A DNA stretch of 17,250 bases, from assembly GCA_013824385.1 (NCBI GenBank), contig PNNU01000019.1, positions 1 to 17,250 of the forward strand, written 5' to 3'. Shown here piece after piece: positions 1 through 6,205 of the stretch. Made by a program: the position numbers and the translations under genes. Under the pieces are notes generated by a model. It made no database searches and was not told the DNA's origin. It was given only the letters and a program-made list of their open reading frames with translations. Source of the stretch: Anaerolinea sp. (GTDB lineage: Bacteria > Chloroflexota > Anaerolineae > Anaerolineales > Anaerolineaceae). The number at the start of each line of letters is the position of its first letter. The stretch's first letter is position 1.

Positions 1-372
1 GTTACCTTGTGGATCCCCGCAGGCAGCTACCGCTTCAGGGTGGACCAGTTTGACCTGCAGTTCTTTAGCGGCGAGACCAACCACTGCACGGTGCCCGAAT
101 GCACCACAGCCACCGTGAGCACCATGGGCATGCAGCAGGTTGTCACGGAACAGACCATTGACTATACCTACGATCCGCTCAACCGGCCTGCCCCCACGCG
201 TGATTTTCGCAAGGGGCTGACCGGAGCAAGCTATGATGATAGTTCAAGCTATCCCTACACTTATGATCCCGTGGGCAATCGAGTCTCTGAAATTAATGGT
301 AGCGAAACCGACCAATACGCCTTTGACGCAGCGAACCGTCTGGCCAGATTGAACGGGCAAATCCACACCTAA
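1..372 (+). CDS. RHS/YD-repeat protein, 3' end (5' part outside window)
   Basis: The reading frame is open from base 1, so the gene enters from the left and only its last 123 codons are seen. The first ~40 residues (VTLWIPAGSYRFRVDQF) look like a small beta-sandwich repeat of a cell-surface protein. They are followed by YD repeats: YTYDPLNR near codon 57, YTYDPVGNR near codon 84 and YAFDAANRLA near codon 105. Such repeats form the shell of RHS-type surface or toxin-delivery proteins. The frame stops at TAA right after LNGQIHT, in the middle of a repeat and with no core or toxin domain, so the gene is probably truncated. Between NR and LTGASYDD there is a ten-codon segment (PAPTRDFRKG) that interrupts an otherwise regular repeat; see the separate short-element entry. 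Functional status is uncertain and it may be a pseudogene. Confidence 0.7.
   Translation, partial: VTLWIPAGSYRFRVDQFDLQFFSGETNHCTVPECTTATVSTMGMQQVVTEQTIDYTYDPLNRPAPTRDFRKGLTGASYDDSSSYPYTYDPVGNRVSEINGSETDQYAFDAANRLARLNGQIHT
191..216 (+). repeat. 26-base CCCC...GGGG element, copy 1
   Basis: This 26-base segment begins CCCCCACGCGTG and ends AAGGGG. It sits inside the RHS fragment and is flanked on both sides by CTG (188-190 and 217-219). Removing the element with one CTG restores the expected repeat NRLTGASYDD in frame. A second copy lies at 17100-17125. Over 28 aligned bases (189-216 against 17098-17125) 24 are identical with no gap, including a 14-base perfect block. The GCG and CGC inside the C4/G4 ends allow a small hairpin. 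It may be a miniature inserted repeat; the flanking CTG could be a 3-base target duplication or chance. Confidence 0.5.
328..371 (+). repeat. RHS direct repeat, left copy (partner at 16715-16758)
   Basis: The last 44 bases of the left RHS fragment align without gaps to 16715-16758 of the right one, with 34 identical by eye. These include an 11-base perfect block CGTCTGGCCAG (337-347 and 16724-16734) and CACACCTA against TACACCTA at the end. Both encode the repeat segment RLAxxNxQ. The left frame ends here by a TAA where the right one has TAT (Tyr). Confidence 0.6.
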
Positions 373-376
373 TAAT

Positions 377-411
377 TTTCCATACATCATATAGAAAAAT
401 ATGTGTGGAAA
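377..411. terminator. Hairpin between convergent RHS fragment and ATPase
   Basis: TTTCCATACAT (377-387) pairs with ATGTGTGGAAA (401-411): 11 base pairs with one G-T wobble and a 13-base AT-rich loop. It lies between the ends of two convergent genes, where a bidirectional terminator is expected. The U-tract is weak on both strands, so it is only a candidate. Confidence 0.35.
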
Positions 412-441
412 TTTCGATTACCGTTCTCTGCTCCTAAGGAG

Positions 442-1866
442 TTATTGATTTGCATATTTTTTCTCCCCAACTAATGAATCCACTTCATATAACCCTATTC
501 CCTCAACTTTGGCTTGTCCTTCCAAAGCAGGTGTAAAACCTGAACGCGCGAATATGGCGTATTCAATTCTTTGAATTCCATGATCTCTGATTAATACTTG
601 TGCTTTTTGTTTTAGGTCCACTAAAATATTGGTTCCGACCGGGTTTACAGACCATTTACATTCTCCAACGAGGGCAGCCTTTTCTGATTGACTGATAGCC
701 AGGACATCTATTTCTGCCTCTCGATCCCACCATCCTCCAATACGCTCAGGGAGAAAGGTCAGACCACCTGCTTGCGCTAATCTAGCAACAAATTCTTGTG
801 CAGCTTCTTCGAATGCAGTGGATACAAAATGATCCAGATCTGGCTGGATCCGTTGTTTCAGAATTGCATCTGCTAGCCCTAGATCAAGTCCGCTTTGATT
901 AGGTTGAACATATCGAAACCAAAATCGCAAGAAATGATCATCAATTTGATATATTCCCTTCTTGCTTTTCTCGGGTTGGTTTTCAGTTGCCGGAACACGA
1001 CGGGTAATTAAATGCATTTGTTGAAGAATATCCAAATAACGGGCTACAGAAGTAACCTCACCAACACCTGATGCCAGCGTTATCTCATTCAACCGCGTCT
1101 TCCCCTGGGCGATAGCACGTAGAATTGAAAAATAATTACGCGGTTCACGTAATTCTTCCATCAACAATAAACGAGGTTCATTAAAAAGCGCTCCAGTTTG
1201 GGCATCCAGGATATGTTGACGAATATTAGTAGAAATGTCTTGTCGGTCACTAAAAGTTCGAAGATAATAAGGCATTCCTCCCAAGACTGCCCAGGCTAAA
1301 AATTGCTCTTCAGAAGAATAATTAGGAAAGAATAACGAGGAGGAAGGCAGATCCAAAGAACGAAGAAGTGAACTGGCGGTTCGCCGCCCATAAAGGGGTA
1401 CTTGATATCCTAAAACTTCTGTCTCTATCATTCCAATATAGGAGCCACACAACACCAACATAAGGTTAGTGTTTTTCAGTTTTTCATCCCAGACTTTTTG
1501 CAAAATTGAAGTAATTGCTTTATTACCACTGATGAGGTAAGTGAATTCATCCAGGATAATAATAGGACGAGTTTGCATTGAAAGATCAGTTAGTGCTTGA
1601 AATGCTGCTTCCCAGGAAGGAAATGTAAAACCAGCGGGAATTTCAGAATGGCTGAATCCATAGATTTGTTGGGACATTGTAGCTAATTGCTCAGTATCGC
1701 TGCTGAGTGTAGCGATAAAGAAAATGTGAGGTTTGTCAGCACAAAAAGCGCGTAGTAATTCAGTTTTACCAACCCGCCGTCGACCATAAAGTACATAAAG
1801 TTCAGCATGATCTGAACCGTAGAGAAGACTTAATTGTTCTAATTCAGCTTTCCGGTTAATGAACAT
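442..1866 (-). CDS. AAA ATPase of the archaeal-ATPase/DUF234 family with C-terminal nuclease-like motif
   Basis: A 474-residue ATPase. It has a Walker A motif (YGRRRVGKTELL, about residues 27-38) and a Walker B motif (IIILDEF, Asp106-Glu107), followed by LVLCGS, where a sensor strand is expected. A winged-helix-like stretch (NEITLASGVGEVTSVARYLDIL) comes next, then the IDDHFLRFWFRYV block typical of DUF234 proteins. Near the C-terminus, EIDVLAIS followed by GECKWS gives Asp387, Glu402 and Lys404, the pattern of a PD-(D/E)xK nuclease core. The start is set at the ATG preceded by GGAGG four bases upstream; an in-frame ATG seven codons earlier overlaps that ribosome binding site. In this family such proteins are common in archaea and some anaerobic bacteria, often as isolated single genes; the function is unknown and mobile or defence roles have been suspected. 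Here it stands alone beside an integration-scarred region. Family assignment is firm, role is not. Confidence 0.85.
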   Translation of the reverse strand: MFINRKAELEQLSLLYGSDHAELYVLYGRRRVGKTELLRAFCADKPHIFFIATLSSDTEQLATMSQQIYGFSHSEIPAGFTFPSWEAAFQALTDLSMQTRPIIILDEFTYLISGNKAITSILQKVWDEKLKNTNLMLVLCGSYIGMIETEVLGYQVPLYGRRTASSLLRSLDLPSSSLFFPNYSSEEQFLAWAVLGGMPYYLRTFSDRQDISTNIRQHILDAQTGALFNEPRLLLMEELREPRNYFSILRAIAQGKTRLNEITLASGVGEVTSVARYLDILQQMHLITRRVPATENQPEKSKKGIYQIDDHFLRFWFRYVQPNQSGLDLGLADAILKQRIQPDLDHFVSTAFEEAAQEFVARLAQAGGLTFLPERIGGWWDREAEIDVLAISQSEKAALVGECKWSVNPVGTNILVDLKQKAQVLIRDHGIQRIEYAIFARSGFTPALEGQAKVEGIGLYEVDSLVGEKKYANQ

Positions 1867-1900
1867 TTTTCCTCCACCGAAAACCAATTAAATAATTTGT

Positions 1901-1947
1901 AAAAATACTAATCATAATTATTATAATCATAATTAGTATTTTTTCAA
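1901..1947 (-). promoter_or_regulatory. Promoter of the DUF234 ATPase embedded in a perfect palindrome
   Basis: On the minus strand, TTGAAA (1942-1947) and TATAAT (1920-1925) are separated by 16 bases, a near-consensus vegetative promoter about 55 bases before the start codon. The same stretch contains a perfect 12-base inverted repeat: AAAAATACTAAT at 1901-1912 and ATTAGTATTTTT at 1932-1943, with a 19-base centre. An 11-base direct repeat, AATCATAATTA, occurs at 1910-1920 and 1925-1935. The arms cover the spacer/-35 edge and the likely start point, as an operator would. The RNA could also fold into a hairpin. Confidence 0.55.
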
Positions 1948-2146
1948 TACTATCGACAGTACTTTGATTCTTTATCCAATATTCTTGCCTCCAGCCACTC
2001 CTTAAAAGCCCGTGCAATTTCGTGCAATTTTCGTGTAAATCATGCTTTTTATGCTCAGATACCGCCATATATACTGGCTTAAAACTTTAAATAACCCCGC
2101 ATATACTTATATAGAACACATTATCTATCGTTCGAATCAGTAGGCT

Positions 2147-2174
2147 CAGGGTTCGAATCCCTGCAAGGACGCTA
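2147..2174 (+). pseudogene. tRNA 3'-end fragment 1 (T-arm plus acceptor half)
   Basis: CAGGG (2147-2151), loop TTCGAAT (2152-2158) and CCCTG (2159-2163) form a perfect five-pair T-arm with a standard seven-base loop. CAAGGAC follows as a 3' acceptor strand, then G as discriminator, then CTA instead of CCA. The expected partner GTCCTTG, a D-arm and an anticodon arm are absent upstream, so this is a fragment and not a working tRNA. Such 3' fragments are what tyrosine-recombinase integration at a tRNA gene leaves at one end of an island. Confidence 0.6.
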
Positions 2175-2213
2175 TTGTTTTATAGATTAGGTTCAGGGCA
2201 CCCTCAAGGGGTG

Positions 2214-2241
2214 TGGTATTCGAATCCCTGCGGGGGTGCCA
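2214..2241 (+). pseudogene. tRNA 3'-end fragment 2 (with encoded CCA)
   Basis: TTCGAAT (2219-2225) and CCCTG (2226-2230) match fragment 1 exactly over 13 bases (TTCGAATCCCTGC), then CGGGGGT, G and CCA follow as acceptor strand, discriminator and encoded CCA end. The 5' side of the T-stem is degenerate (TGGTA against CCCTG). GGCACCC at 2197-2203 could pair with GGGTGCC at 2234-2240, but the enclosed length (44 bases in all) is far too short for a tRNA. It is taken as a second tRNA end remnant. Confidence 0.5.
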
Positions 2242-3005
2242 AATGTATTTGCACTTAAGGTTACGAACACCATATATGGTGCAAAAGAGAGTTTACTCAA
2301 TGCAGGCTCTTTTATATTCATTAGATACTAAATCCAAAGATTATTGGATTCCTTGGGTAAACAAATCACACCCCCTGCAACGTATTACAAATTCTAAAAG
2401 ATAGATGGTTAATTTATAGTCAATTCAAATTAAGCTGACAGGTATATTCTAAACTCAAGGGTGTGAGATGATTGCATCGTCTGAATTGTGTATCTCCACA
2501 CTCATCCAAGTTCAGGCAAAAATGTAATATTATTGAATCCCTTCATATGGATGAGTATGAAGGTCAGTGATACAGTATTTTCTGCATCACTCCTTGTCGT
2601 ACTTGTGTTACAACGTTGTCTAGTTGGTTGGTGTTTCTTTTTGTGTATTACATCGCCCATAAGCAATGTAATTCGATATTTTTATTATAGCCAGGTCTAG
2701 AAAAAAACAAGGACTGAATTTTGGAATTTTTGTTTGCATTTTTGAAATTGTTCGGGGGAAGAAAATGGAGCTGATTTTTTTTGGTGATTTAATAAGCCAT
2801 TTTTTAACAATTCATTATGGTTTTACCAATTTACTATATGGCTGTCGAATTATTTAATCACCTAGGTTTCTATGACTGTTGCTATTGAAACCTCGACAAT
2901 AAAGAATCGAATTCACCTTTCAATCGTTAGCAACCATTTCCTCAAAAAATGATAGCTTTTTTTTCAACAAATAAGACGATTCCTTCGAGTTCGCTACCCT
3001 GATGT

Positions 3006-3032
3006 AATGCGTTCAAATCTCACCCCGTTACA
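3006..3032 (+). pseudogene. tRNA 3'-end fragment 3
   Basis: GTTCAAATC (3011-3019) is a canonical T-loop sequence, followed by TCACC and CCGTTAC, which read like the 3' T-stem and acceptor strand. The 5' T-stem pairs only in three of five positions and no GTAACGG or D-arm lies upstream. A terminator hairpin with U-tract starts four bases later, as is usual after a real tRNA gene, which supports the idea that a genuine tRNA 3' end plus its terminator was carried here. Confidence 0.45.
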
Positions 3033-3035
3033 AAA

Positions 3036-3067
3036 CCGCCAGAAATGGTGGATTTTCTCTTTTTATC
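3036..3067 (+). terminator. Intrinsic terminator after tRNA fragment 3
   Basis: CCGCCA (3036-3041), a GAAA tetraloop, and TGGTGG (3046-3051) form a six-pair stem with one G-T wobble and a stable GNRA loop. ATTTTCTCTTTTTATC follows as a U-rich tail. It has no gene of its own upstream except the tRNA remnant. Confidence 0.6.
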
Positions 3068-3199
3068 TTTAGTAGTTTGCATAATTAAACTGGAACTTAT
3101 AACCAAAAATTTATTGGCTTGAATCTTCCCCTGCTAATTATTACTAAGAAGAAAACCACTTAGCTTCCTTATTTAATTCAAATTAGGTAGAGACTTTAT

Positions 3200-3240
3200 T
3201 TATTAAATGAGGCAGGGTCAAATAAATATCCTACCTCATT
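3200..3240 (-). terminator. Terminator of the sugar locus
   Basis: Read on the minus strand, AATGAGGTAGG (3230-3240) pairs with CCTGCCTCATT (3206-3216): eleven positions, one mismatch, a 13-base loop, then TTTAATAAATAAAG. It lies 35 bases after the stop codon of the last gene of the locus and probably ends the transcript. Confidence 0.65.
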
Positions 3241-3275
3241 CGCATCAGAAACCGTATACTTGCTGAAGTAATTGA

Positions 3276-3770
3276 TTATTCGCCCATTACCTGAATCTGA
3301 ACTGTCCTTTTGCGAATTCTGGTTTGATCAAAATCGATGAAATAGATGTTGCCAAATTCGCCTAAATCTAATTTTGCATCGATCACTACAACCGTTTCGC
3401 TTCTACCTACCAATGCTGACCTAAGATGCGCGTCTGTGTTACGACAGCTTTTTGCATCTTCATCATGCTCGGCCCCAAATTTGAGCGCCTTGGGGCCAGG
3501 GTGCCGATACATTCCCTCCTTACTAAAAGTTGGCATGATTTTTTCTAATGCGTCAACAAAATCTTCCTGCAGAGTTTCTAACCCATTCATCGTTAAGTCA
3601 AAAGCACTTTCGTCAATAATGACACAACAGGTAGTGTGATGCGAATAGACCACAACAATTCCATTGCTGATACCTGATTTTTTCACGGCATTTTTCGCGT
3701 GTTCTGTTACATTATGAAAAGTCGGGAGATTTCCCTTTGACTCAAAATGAATCTCTTCTCTATAGATCAT
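3276..3770 (-). CDS. YjbQ-family (UPF0047) protein, paralogue 1
   Basis: A 164-residue YjbQ/UPF0047 protein. Family marks are YSHHTTCCVIIDE (about 42-54), NTDAHLRSALVGRS (111-124) and LGEFGNIYFIDFDQTR (136-151). His45, Glu54, His90 and His115 are shared with the paralogue at 4550-5044 and are candidates for a metal site. Most YjbQ proteins are near 135-140 residues and have Trp-Gln after LG; this one has Phe-Gly and an insertion around residues 88-110, so it belongs to a variant branch. E. coli YjbQ has weak thiamine-phosphate-synthase activity, but no thiamine gene is near. Last gene before the terminator, 35 bases after the TIM-like gene. GGAGG lies eight bases before the ATG. In this sugar locus a sugar-phosphate role is plausible but unproven. 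Confidence 0.85.
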   Translation of the reverse strand: MIYREEIHFESKGNLPTFHNVTEHAKNAVKKSGISNGIVVVYSHHTTCCVIIDESAFDLTMNGLETLQEDFVDALEKIMPTFSKEGMYRHPGPKALKFGAEHDEDAKSCRNTDAHLRSALVGRSETVVVIDAKLDLGEFGNIYFIDFDQTRIRKRTVQIQVMGE

Positions 3771-3805
3771 TTACAATGCCTCCAATTAACAAGGCTTAAG
3801 TGAAT

Positions 3806-4510
3806 TTACCGATTTTGTCTGGCAAGATCATCTTTTGCTTTGCGAACAGACCTAACCATTTCATTTAATAAGGAGAATGGTTCCGGCGAAGTGAGTATGC
3901 CAGACGCAGCACCCGCAGCTTCAGAACCTGCCATAATAAAATCATAAACTTGTTGAGCAGTGGTGATACCCGCAGCTTGTTCCACCAATATCAAGGGATC
4001 GATTGCTTTGACGGCTCCGATAACCTCTTTTACAAAACCCATGTCACTCACTTTTCCACTCCCGATCAAATCGGTGGGTTCCGGATTCAAGATATCGGGG
4101 TGAAGATGGGCAATCGCCTGGGCCTCAGAAGTCGTGTCGGCACACACAAATGTAAGTAAATCAAGTTCATTCGCCCGATCAATCGTCTTTTTCAATGCAT
4201 TCAAGGTCATTGGACGTTCAGAGTGATTGAGCACCACGCCTTGTGCGCCAGCAACTTTCAATGCCTCAGGGAGGATTTCAGCTATACCGCGCCCCGGTCG
4301 TAAAAAATCCATATACGGAGCAAAAACAATGAGCCGGTCAGTATTTTCGCTTATCCAACGAATATCAGTATATGGTGCCACAAAAATTACATCAATATCG
4401 AATTCTTTTGCAGCAGCATCCGCTTCTTTAGCATATGCCAAAACGGCATCACCATAGATATAATTTTTTATACTAGTTTCAAAAAATGGCACCCGAATTT
4501 TAGCCTTCAT
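3806..4510 (-). CDS. Triosephosphate-isomerase-like protein (archaeal-type paralogue)
   Basis: A 234-residue single TIM barrel, the length of archaeal-type triosephosphate isomerases. It has GAQGVVLNHSERP (88-100) with the electrophilic histidine (His96) and NPEPTDLIGSG (142-152) with the expected catalytic base (Glu144). The N-terminal phosphate/substrate motif, normally Asn-x-Lys, reads SIK (13-15), so Lys15 is kept and Asn is replaced by Ser. Central glycolytic enzymes rarely change this Asn. Together with its position between two YjbQ genes and downstream of a sugar kinase, this suggests isomerisation of another small ketose or aldose phosphate. A precedent is the TIM paralogue in erythritol/tetritol catabolism. 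It could still be a true triosephosphate isomerase. GAGGAG precedes the ATG by 11 bases. Confidence 0.8.
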   Translation of the reverse strand: MKAKIRVPFFETSIKNYIYGDAVLAYAKEADAAAKEFDIDVIFVAPYTDIRWISENTDRLIVFAPYMDFLRPGRGIAEILPEALKVAGAQGVVLNHSERPMTLNALKKTIDRANELDLLTFVCADTTSEAQAIAHLHPDILNPEPTDLIGSGKVSDMGFVKEVIGAVKAIDPLILVEQAAGITTAQQVYDFIMAGSEAAGAASGILTSPEPFSLLNEMVRSVRKAKDDLARQNR

Positions 4511-4549
4511 GACCCAAAGATCTCCTCAAATAACCGATGCTGGATAATC

Positions 4550-5044
4550 TTACTCACCTACAATTTGCACCCGTACATTACGCTGTCGTGCCCTTACCTG
4601 GTCAAAATCAGCAAAATAGATACGCCCGAATTCGCCCAACTCCATTTTGCCGTTGATAACAGGGATAGTAACTGACCGCCCCAACAGAACAGAGCGTAAG
4701 TGTGCATCCGTATTTAAGGACCATGCGGGTTCTTCATTACGCCCTTTGGCCGCTTCTATGTGCTCCGGCCCCGGGTGCAGGTACTGGTGTTCACTCAGAC
4801 AAGTTGGAATGACTTTTTCAAGTACATTAACAAGGTCCTGCATCAATAATTCAGTACCCCAGTAATTCACGTCATCAGCTGCTTCCTGGATGAGAACACT
4901 GCAAGTTGTATGTTGTGAAAATACCACCAGAATACCATCTTGAATATTCGACTTCTCCAATGCTTTAACCACTCGTTCAGTCACATCTTCAAAAGTAGGA
5001 CGGCGGTCAGATTGAATTTGGAATACATCGTGATAAACTGTCAT
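4550..5044 (-). CDS. YjbQ-family (UPF0047) protein, paralogue 2
   Basis: Also exactly 164 residues. A gapless comparison by eye gives 77 identical positions out of 164 (47%) with the protein at 3276-3770. Shared blocks include QHTTC (44-48), HPGP (90-93), NTDAHLRS (111-118) and LGEFGRIYFADFDQ (136-149). His45, Glu54, His90 and His115 are conserved; the first His of the SHHTT motif in paralogue 1 is Gln here. Family enzymes are beta-sandwich trimers; these two could form hetero-oligomers or act on successive intermediates. GAAGG lies four bases before the ATG. First gene after a 200-base gap downstream of the DeoR regulator, so it may have its own promoter. The next gene starts 39 bases on. 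Confidence 0.85.
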   Translation of the reverse strand: MTVYHDVFQIQSDRRPTFEDVTERVVKALEKSNIQDGILVVFSQHTTCSVLIQEAADDVNYWGTELLMQDLVNVLEKVIPTCLSEHQYLHPGPEHIEAAKGRNEEPAWSLNTDAHLRSVLLGRSVTIPVINGKMELGEFGRIYFADFDQVRARQRNVRVQIVGE

Positions 5045-5244
5045 GAAACCTTCTTTCTTTAATGATTCGTTATCATCTCAGGGTAGACGCTCTCTATGTG
5101 TTTCCCTATTATTTTTCGATGTAAAAAATTCAGTTAATTGATGAGCGCTTACATCCAGCGGTTCGGCCTGTTGTGGATACTTTGTCGACAAATATACAAT
5201 GGATCGTTCGATCCAATCCTACACATTCATCAAAACCTTTATTT
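5045..5244. promoter_or_regulatory. Gap between regulator and YjbQ/TIM genes with palindromes
   Basis: This 200-base gap is the second largest within the minus-strand locus after the divergent promoter. It contains TTTGTCGACAAA (5181-5192), TGGATCG-TT-CGATCCA (5200-5215), and an inverted pair GATGTAA (5118-5124) / TTACATC (5149-5155). AATTGATGAGCGCTT (5136-5150) recurs with two changes at 9187-9201 upstream of the FGGY kinase. These are candidate operators for the neighbouring DeoR protein. No convincing -35/-10 pair was found by eye. Confidence 0.35.
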
Positions 5245-6081
5245 TCAGACAAGAATAACATCCACACCTTCACTTCGTAGTGCGGCTACAATGTCGGGTG
5301 GAGCATCCGTATCAGTAATGATGGTCTGGAAGGACGTGACTGGTTTAACCGGAACAAAACCAATACGTCCAATTTTACTCGAATCAACAACCAGAATGGT
5401 CCGGCGGCTGCGTTCGACCATCAAACGATCCACTTCAGCCATGAGGATATCAGCCGTTGTCGCGCCACCACTGATGGTTAAGCCATCTGCTCCAAGGAAG
5501 CCAATATCCGCTGTCAAATCTTGCAGTTGACTTAGGGTCTGCGGGCCTGCAGTAGCCTGATAATCGGGCAAATATATGCCCCCCAAAATGATCAGATTCG
5601 GTGAAGGCCAGCTTAGAAATTCCTGAGATATGGCTACCGAATTGGTAACCATACGGATCGAAGAGCTCAGTCGCAATTCGGCTGGTATCTGCTTAATAAT
5701 CTGAACCGTGGTCGAACCCGAATCGAAAAGTACAACATCGCGAGGTTTGATCATCTCAGCCGCAGCCTTACCAATACGTTCTTTGGCTTTGATGTTCAAC
5801 TGCATTTTTTCGCTATAAGATTCAGAGCGGGAGTTGCCAGATACAGCGGTAGCTCCACCGTGAAAACGTTTGAGTTGACCCTGTGATTCCAAGATAACGA
5901 GGTCACGGCGTATCGAGGTTTCGGTAATGGCGAATTGGGCAACAAGGTCGGTAAGCAACACCTTACCTTTTTCGAGTACCATCTGGACGATCAAAGAGCG
6001 GCGTTCAGAGGCACTTAAAGAATCACCCTTATCTACTTCATTCGCATAATGCAGGTTCGAGAAGTTGTTCATATTGTCCAT
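5245..6081 (-). CDS. DeoR-family transcriptional regulator
   Basis: A 278-residue regulator. It has an N-terminal DeoR winged helix (about 26-75: RRSLIVQMVLEKGKVLLTDL, then TETSIRRDLVILESQGQLKR and FHGGA). The C-terminal DeoR sugar-phosphate sensor domain is related to ribose-5-phosphate isomerase. The sensor has the usual phosphate loop DSGSTT (120-125), followed by VTNSVAI, LGG, and FLGADGLTISGGATT. Members repress sugar operons and are released by a phosphorylated sugar. Here that would fit the product of the adjacent FGGY kinase. Two starts are possible (6081 and 6072); both have only moderate ribosome binding sites (GGAG or AAGGGA). It sits between the isomerase and the YjbQ genes on the same strand. 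Confidence 0.9.
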   Translation of the reverse strand: MDNMNNFSNLHYANEVDKGDSLSASERRSLIVQMVLEKGKVLLTDLVAQFAITETSIRRDLVILESQGQLKRFHGGATAVSGNSRSESYSEKMQLNIKAKERIGKAAAEMIKPRDVVLFDSGSTTVQIIKQIPAELRLSSSIRMVTNSVAISQEFLSWPSPNLIILGGIYLPDYQATAGPQTLSQLQDLTADIGFLGADGLTISGGATTADILMAEVDRLMVERSRRTILVVDSSKIGRIGFVPVKPVTSFQTIITDTDAPPDIVAALRSEGVDVILV

Positions 6082-6126
6082 CTTCCCTTATTGCTCCAAT
6101 TCACCAAAAGATTTTTTAGTTCAACC

Positions 6127-6174
6127 TGCCCGATTTACGTATGTTCTTGGGCAGAAACATAATGAAACATCACA
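6127..6174. promoter_or_regulatory. Candidate operator upstream of the DeoR gene
   Basis: The 124-base gap upstream of the regulator holds TATGTT (6141-6146) and AACATA (6157-6162), an inverted pair, then AAACATCAC (6166-6174). The divergent promoter region at 14824-14888 contains ATGTTATGTT and AACATAACATCAC. The shared AACATA and AACATCAC elements suggest one regulator acts at both. CTGCCC (6127-6132) and GGGCAG (6150-6155) also form a short stem. No strong core promoter was found. Confidence 0.35.
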
Positions 6175-6205
6175 CATTTTACCAGCCCGGGTTGATAATT
6201 GTGCA

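Larger units (their letters stand above)
1948..3199. other. AT-rich gene-poor region with integration scars
   Basis: About 1.25 kb without a convincing gene. Short open frames at 1856-2068 (-), 2213-2404 (+) and 2488-2700 (+) have no ribosome binding site I would trust, no recognisable motif, and one runs through a tRNA-like remnant. Visible contents are three tRNA 3'-end fragments (listed separately), an additional TTCGAATC at 2131-2138, an intrinsic terminator near 3036, an imperfect hairpin GTGTGAGAT/ATCTCCACAC (2461-2501), and a nested inverted repeat with outer arms TGTCGA/TCGACA and inner arms AGGTTTC/GAAACCT (2843-2898). The composition is clearly more AT-rich than the sugar locus to the right. 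It is best read as decayed or junction DNA. Confidence 0.6.

Noticed and set aside
1910..1935. Possible CRISPR or short tandem array from the AATCATAATTA copies
   Set aside because: There are only two copies in AT-rich DNA, overlapping a promoter; no spacer-like pattern and no cas genes in the window.
1856..2068. 70-codon minus-strand open frame upstream of the ATPase
   Set aside because: It overlaps the ATPase start and reads through the AT-rich promoter palindrome as an Ile/Met run; no family features.
2197..2241. Complete tRNA-like unit closed by GGCACCC/GGGTGCC
   Set aside because: Only 44 bases are enclosed up to the end of the stem, with no D-arm or anticodon arm; a true tRNA needs about 70 or more.
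2213..2404. 63-codon plus-strand open frame
   Set aside because: It starts within a tRNA-like remnant, has no credible ribosome binding site and no recognisable motif.
2488..2700. 70-codon plus-strand open frame with a hydrophobic middle
   Set aside because: The hydrophobic stretch could be a membrane segment, but there is no ribosome binding site, and AT-rich DNA gives such frames by chance.
6127..6155. CTGCCC/GGGCAG stem as terminator of the isomerase gene
   Set aside because: The stem has only six pairs and a 17-base loop, and no U-tract follows on the minus strand.
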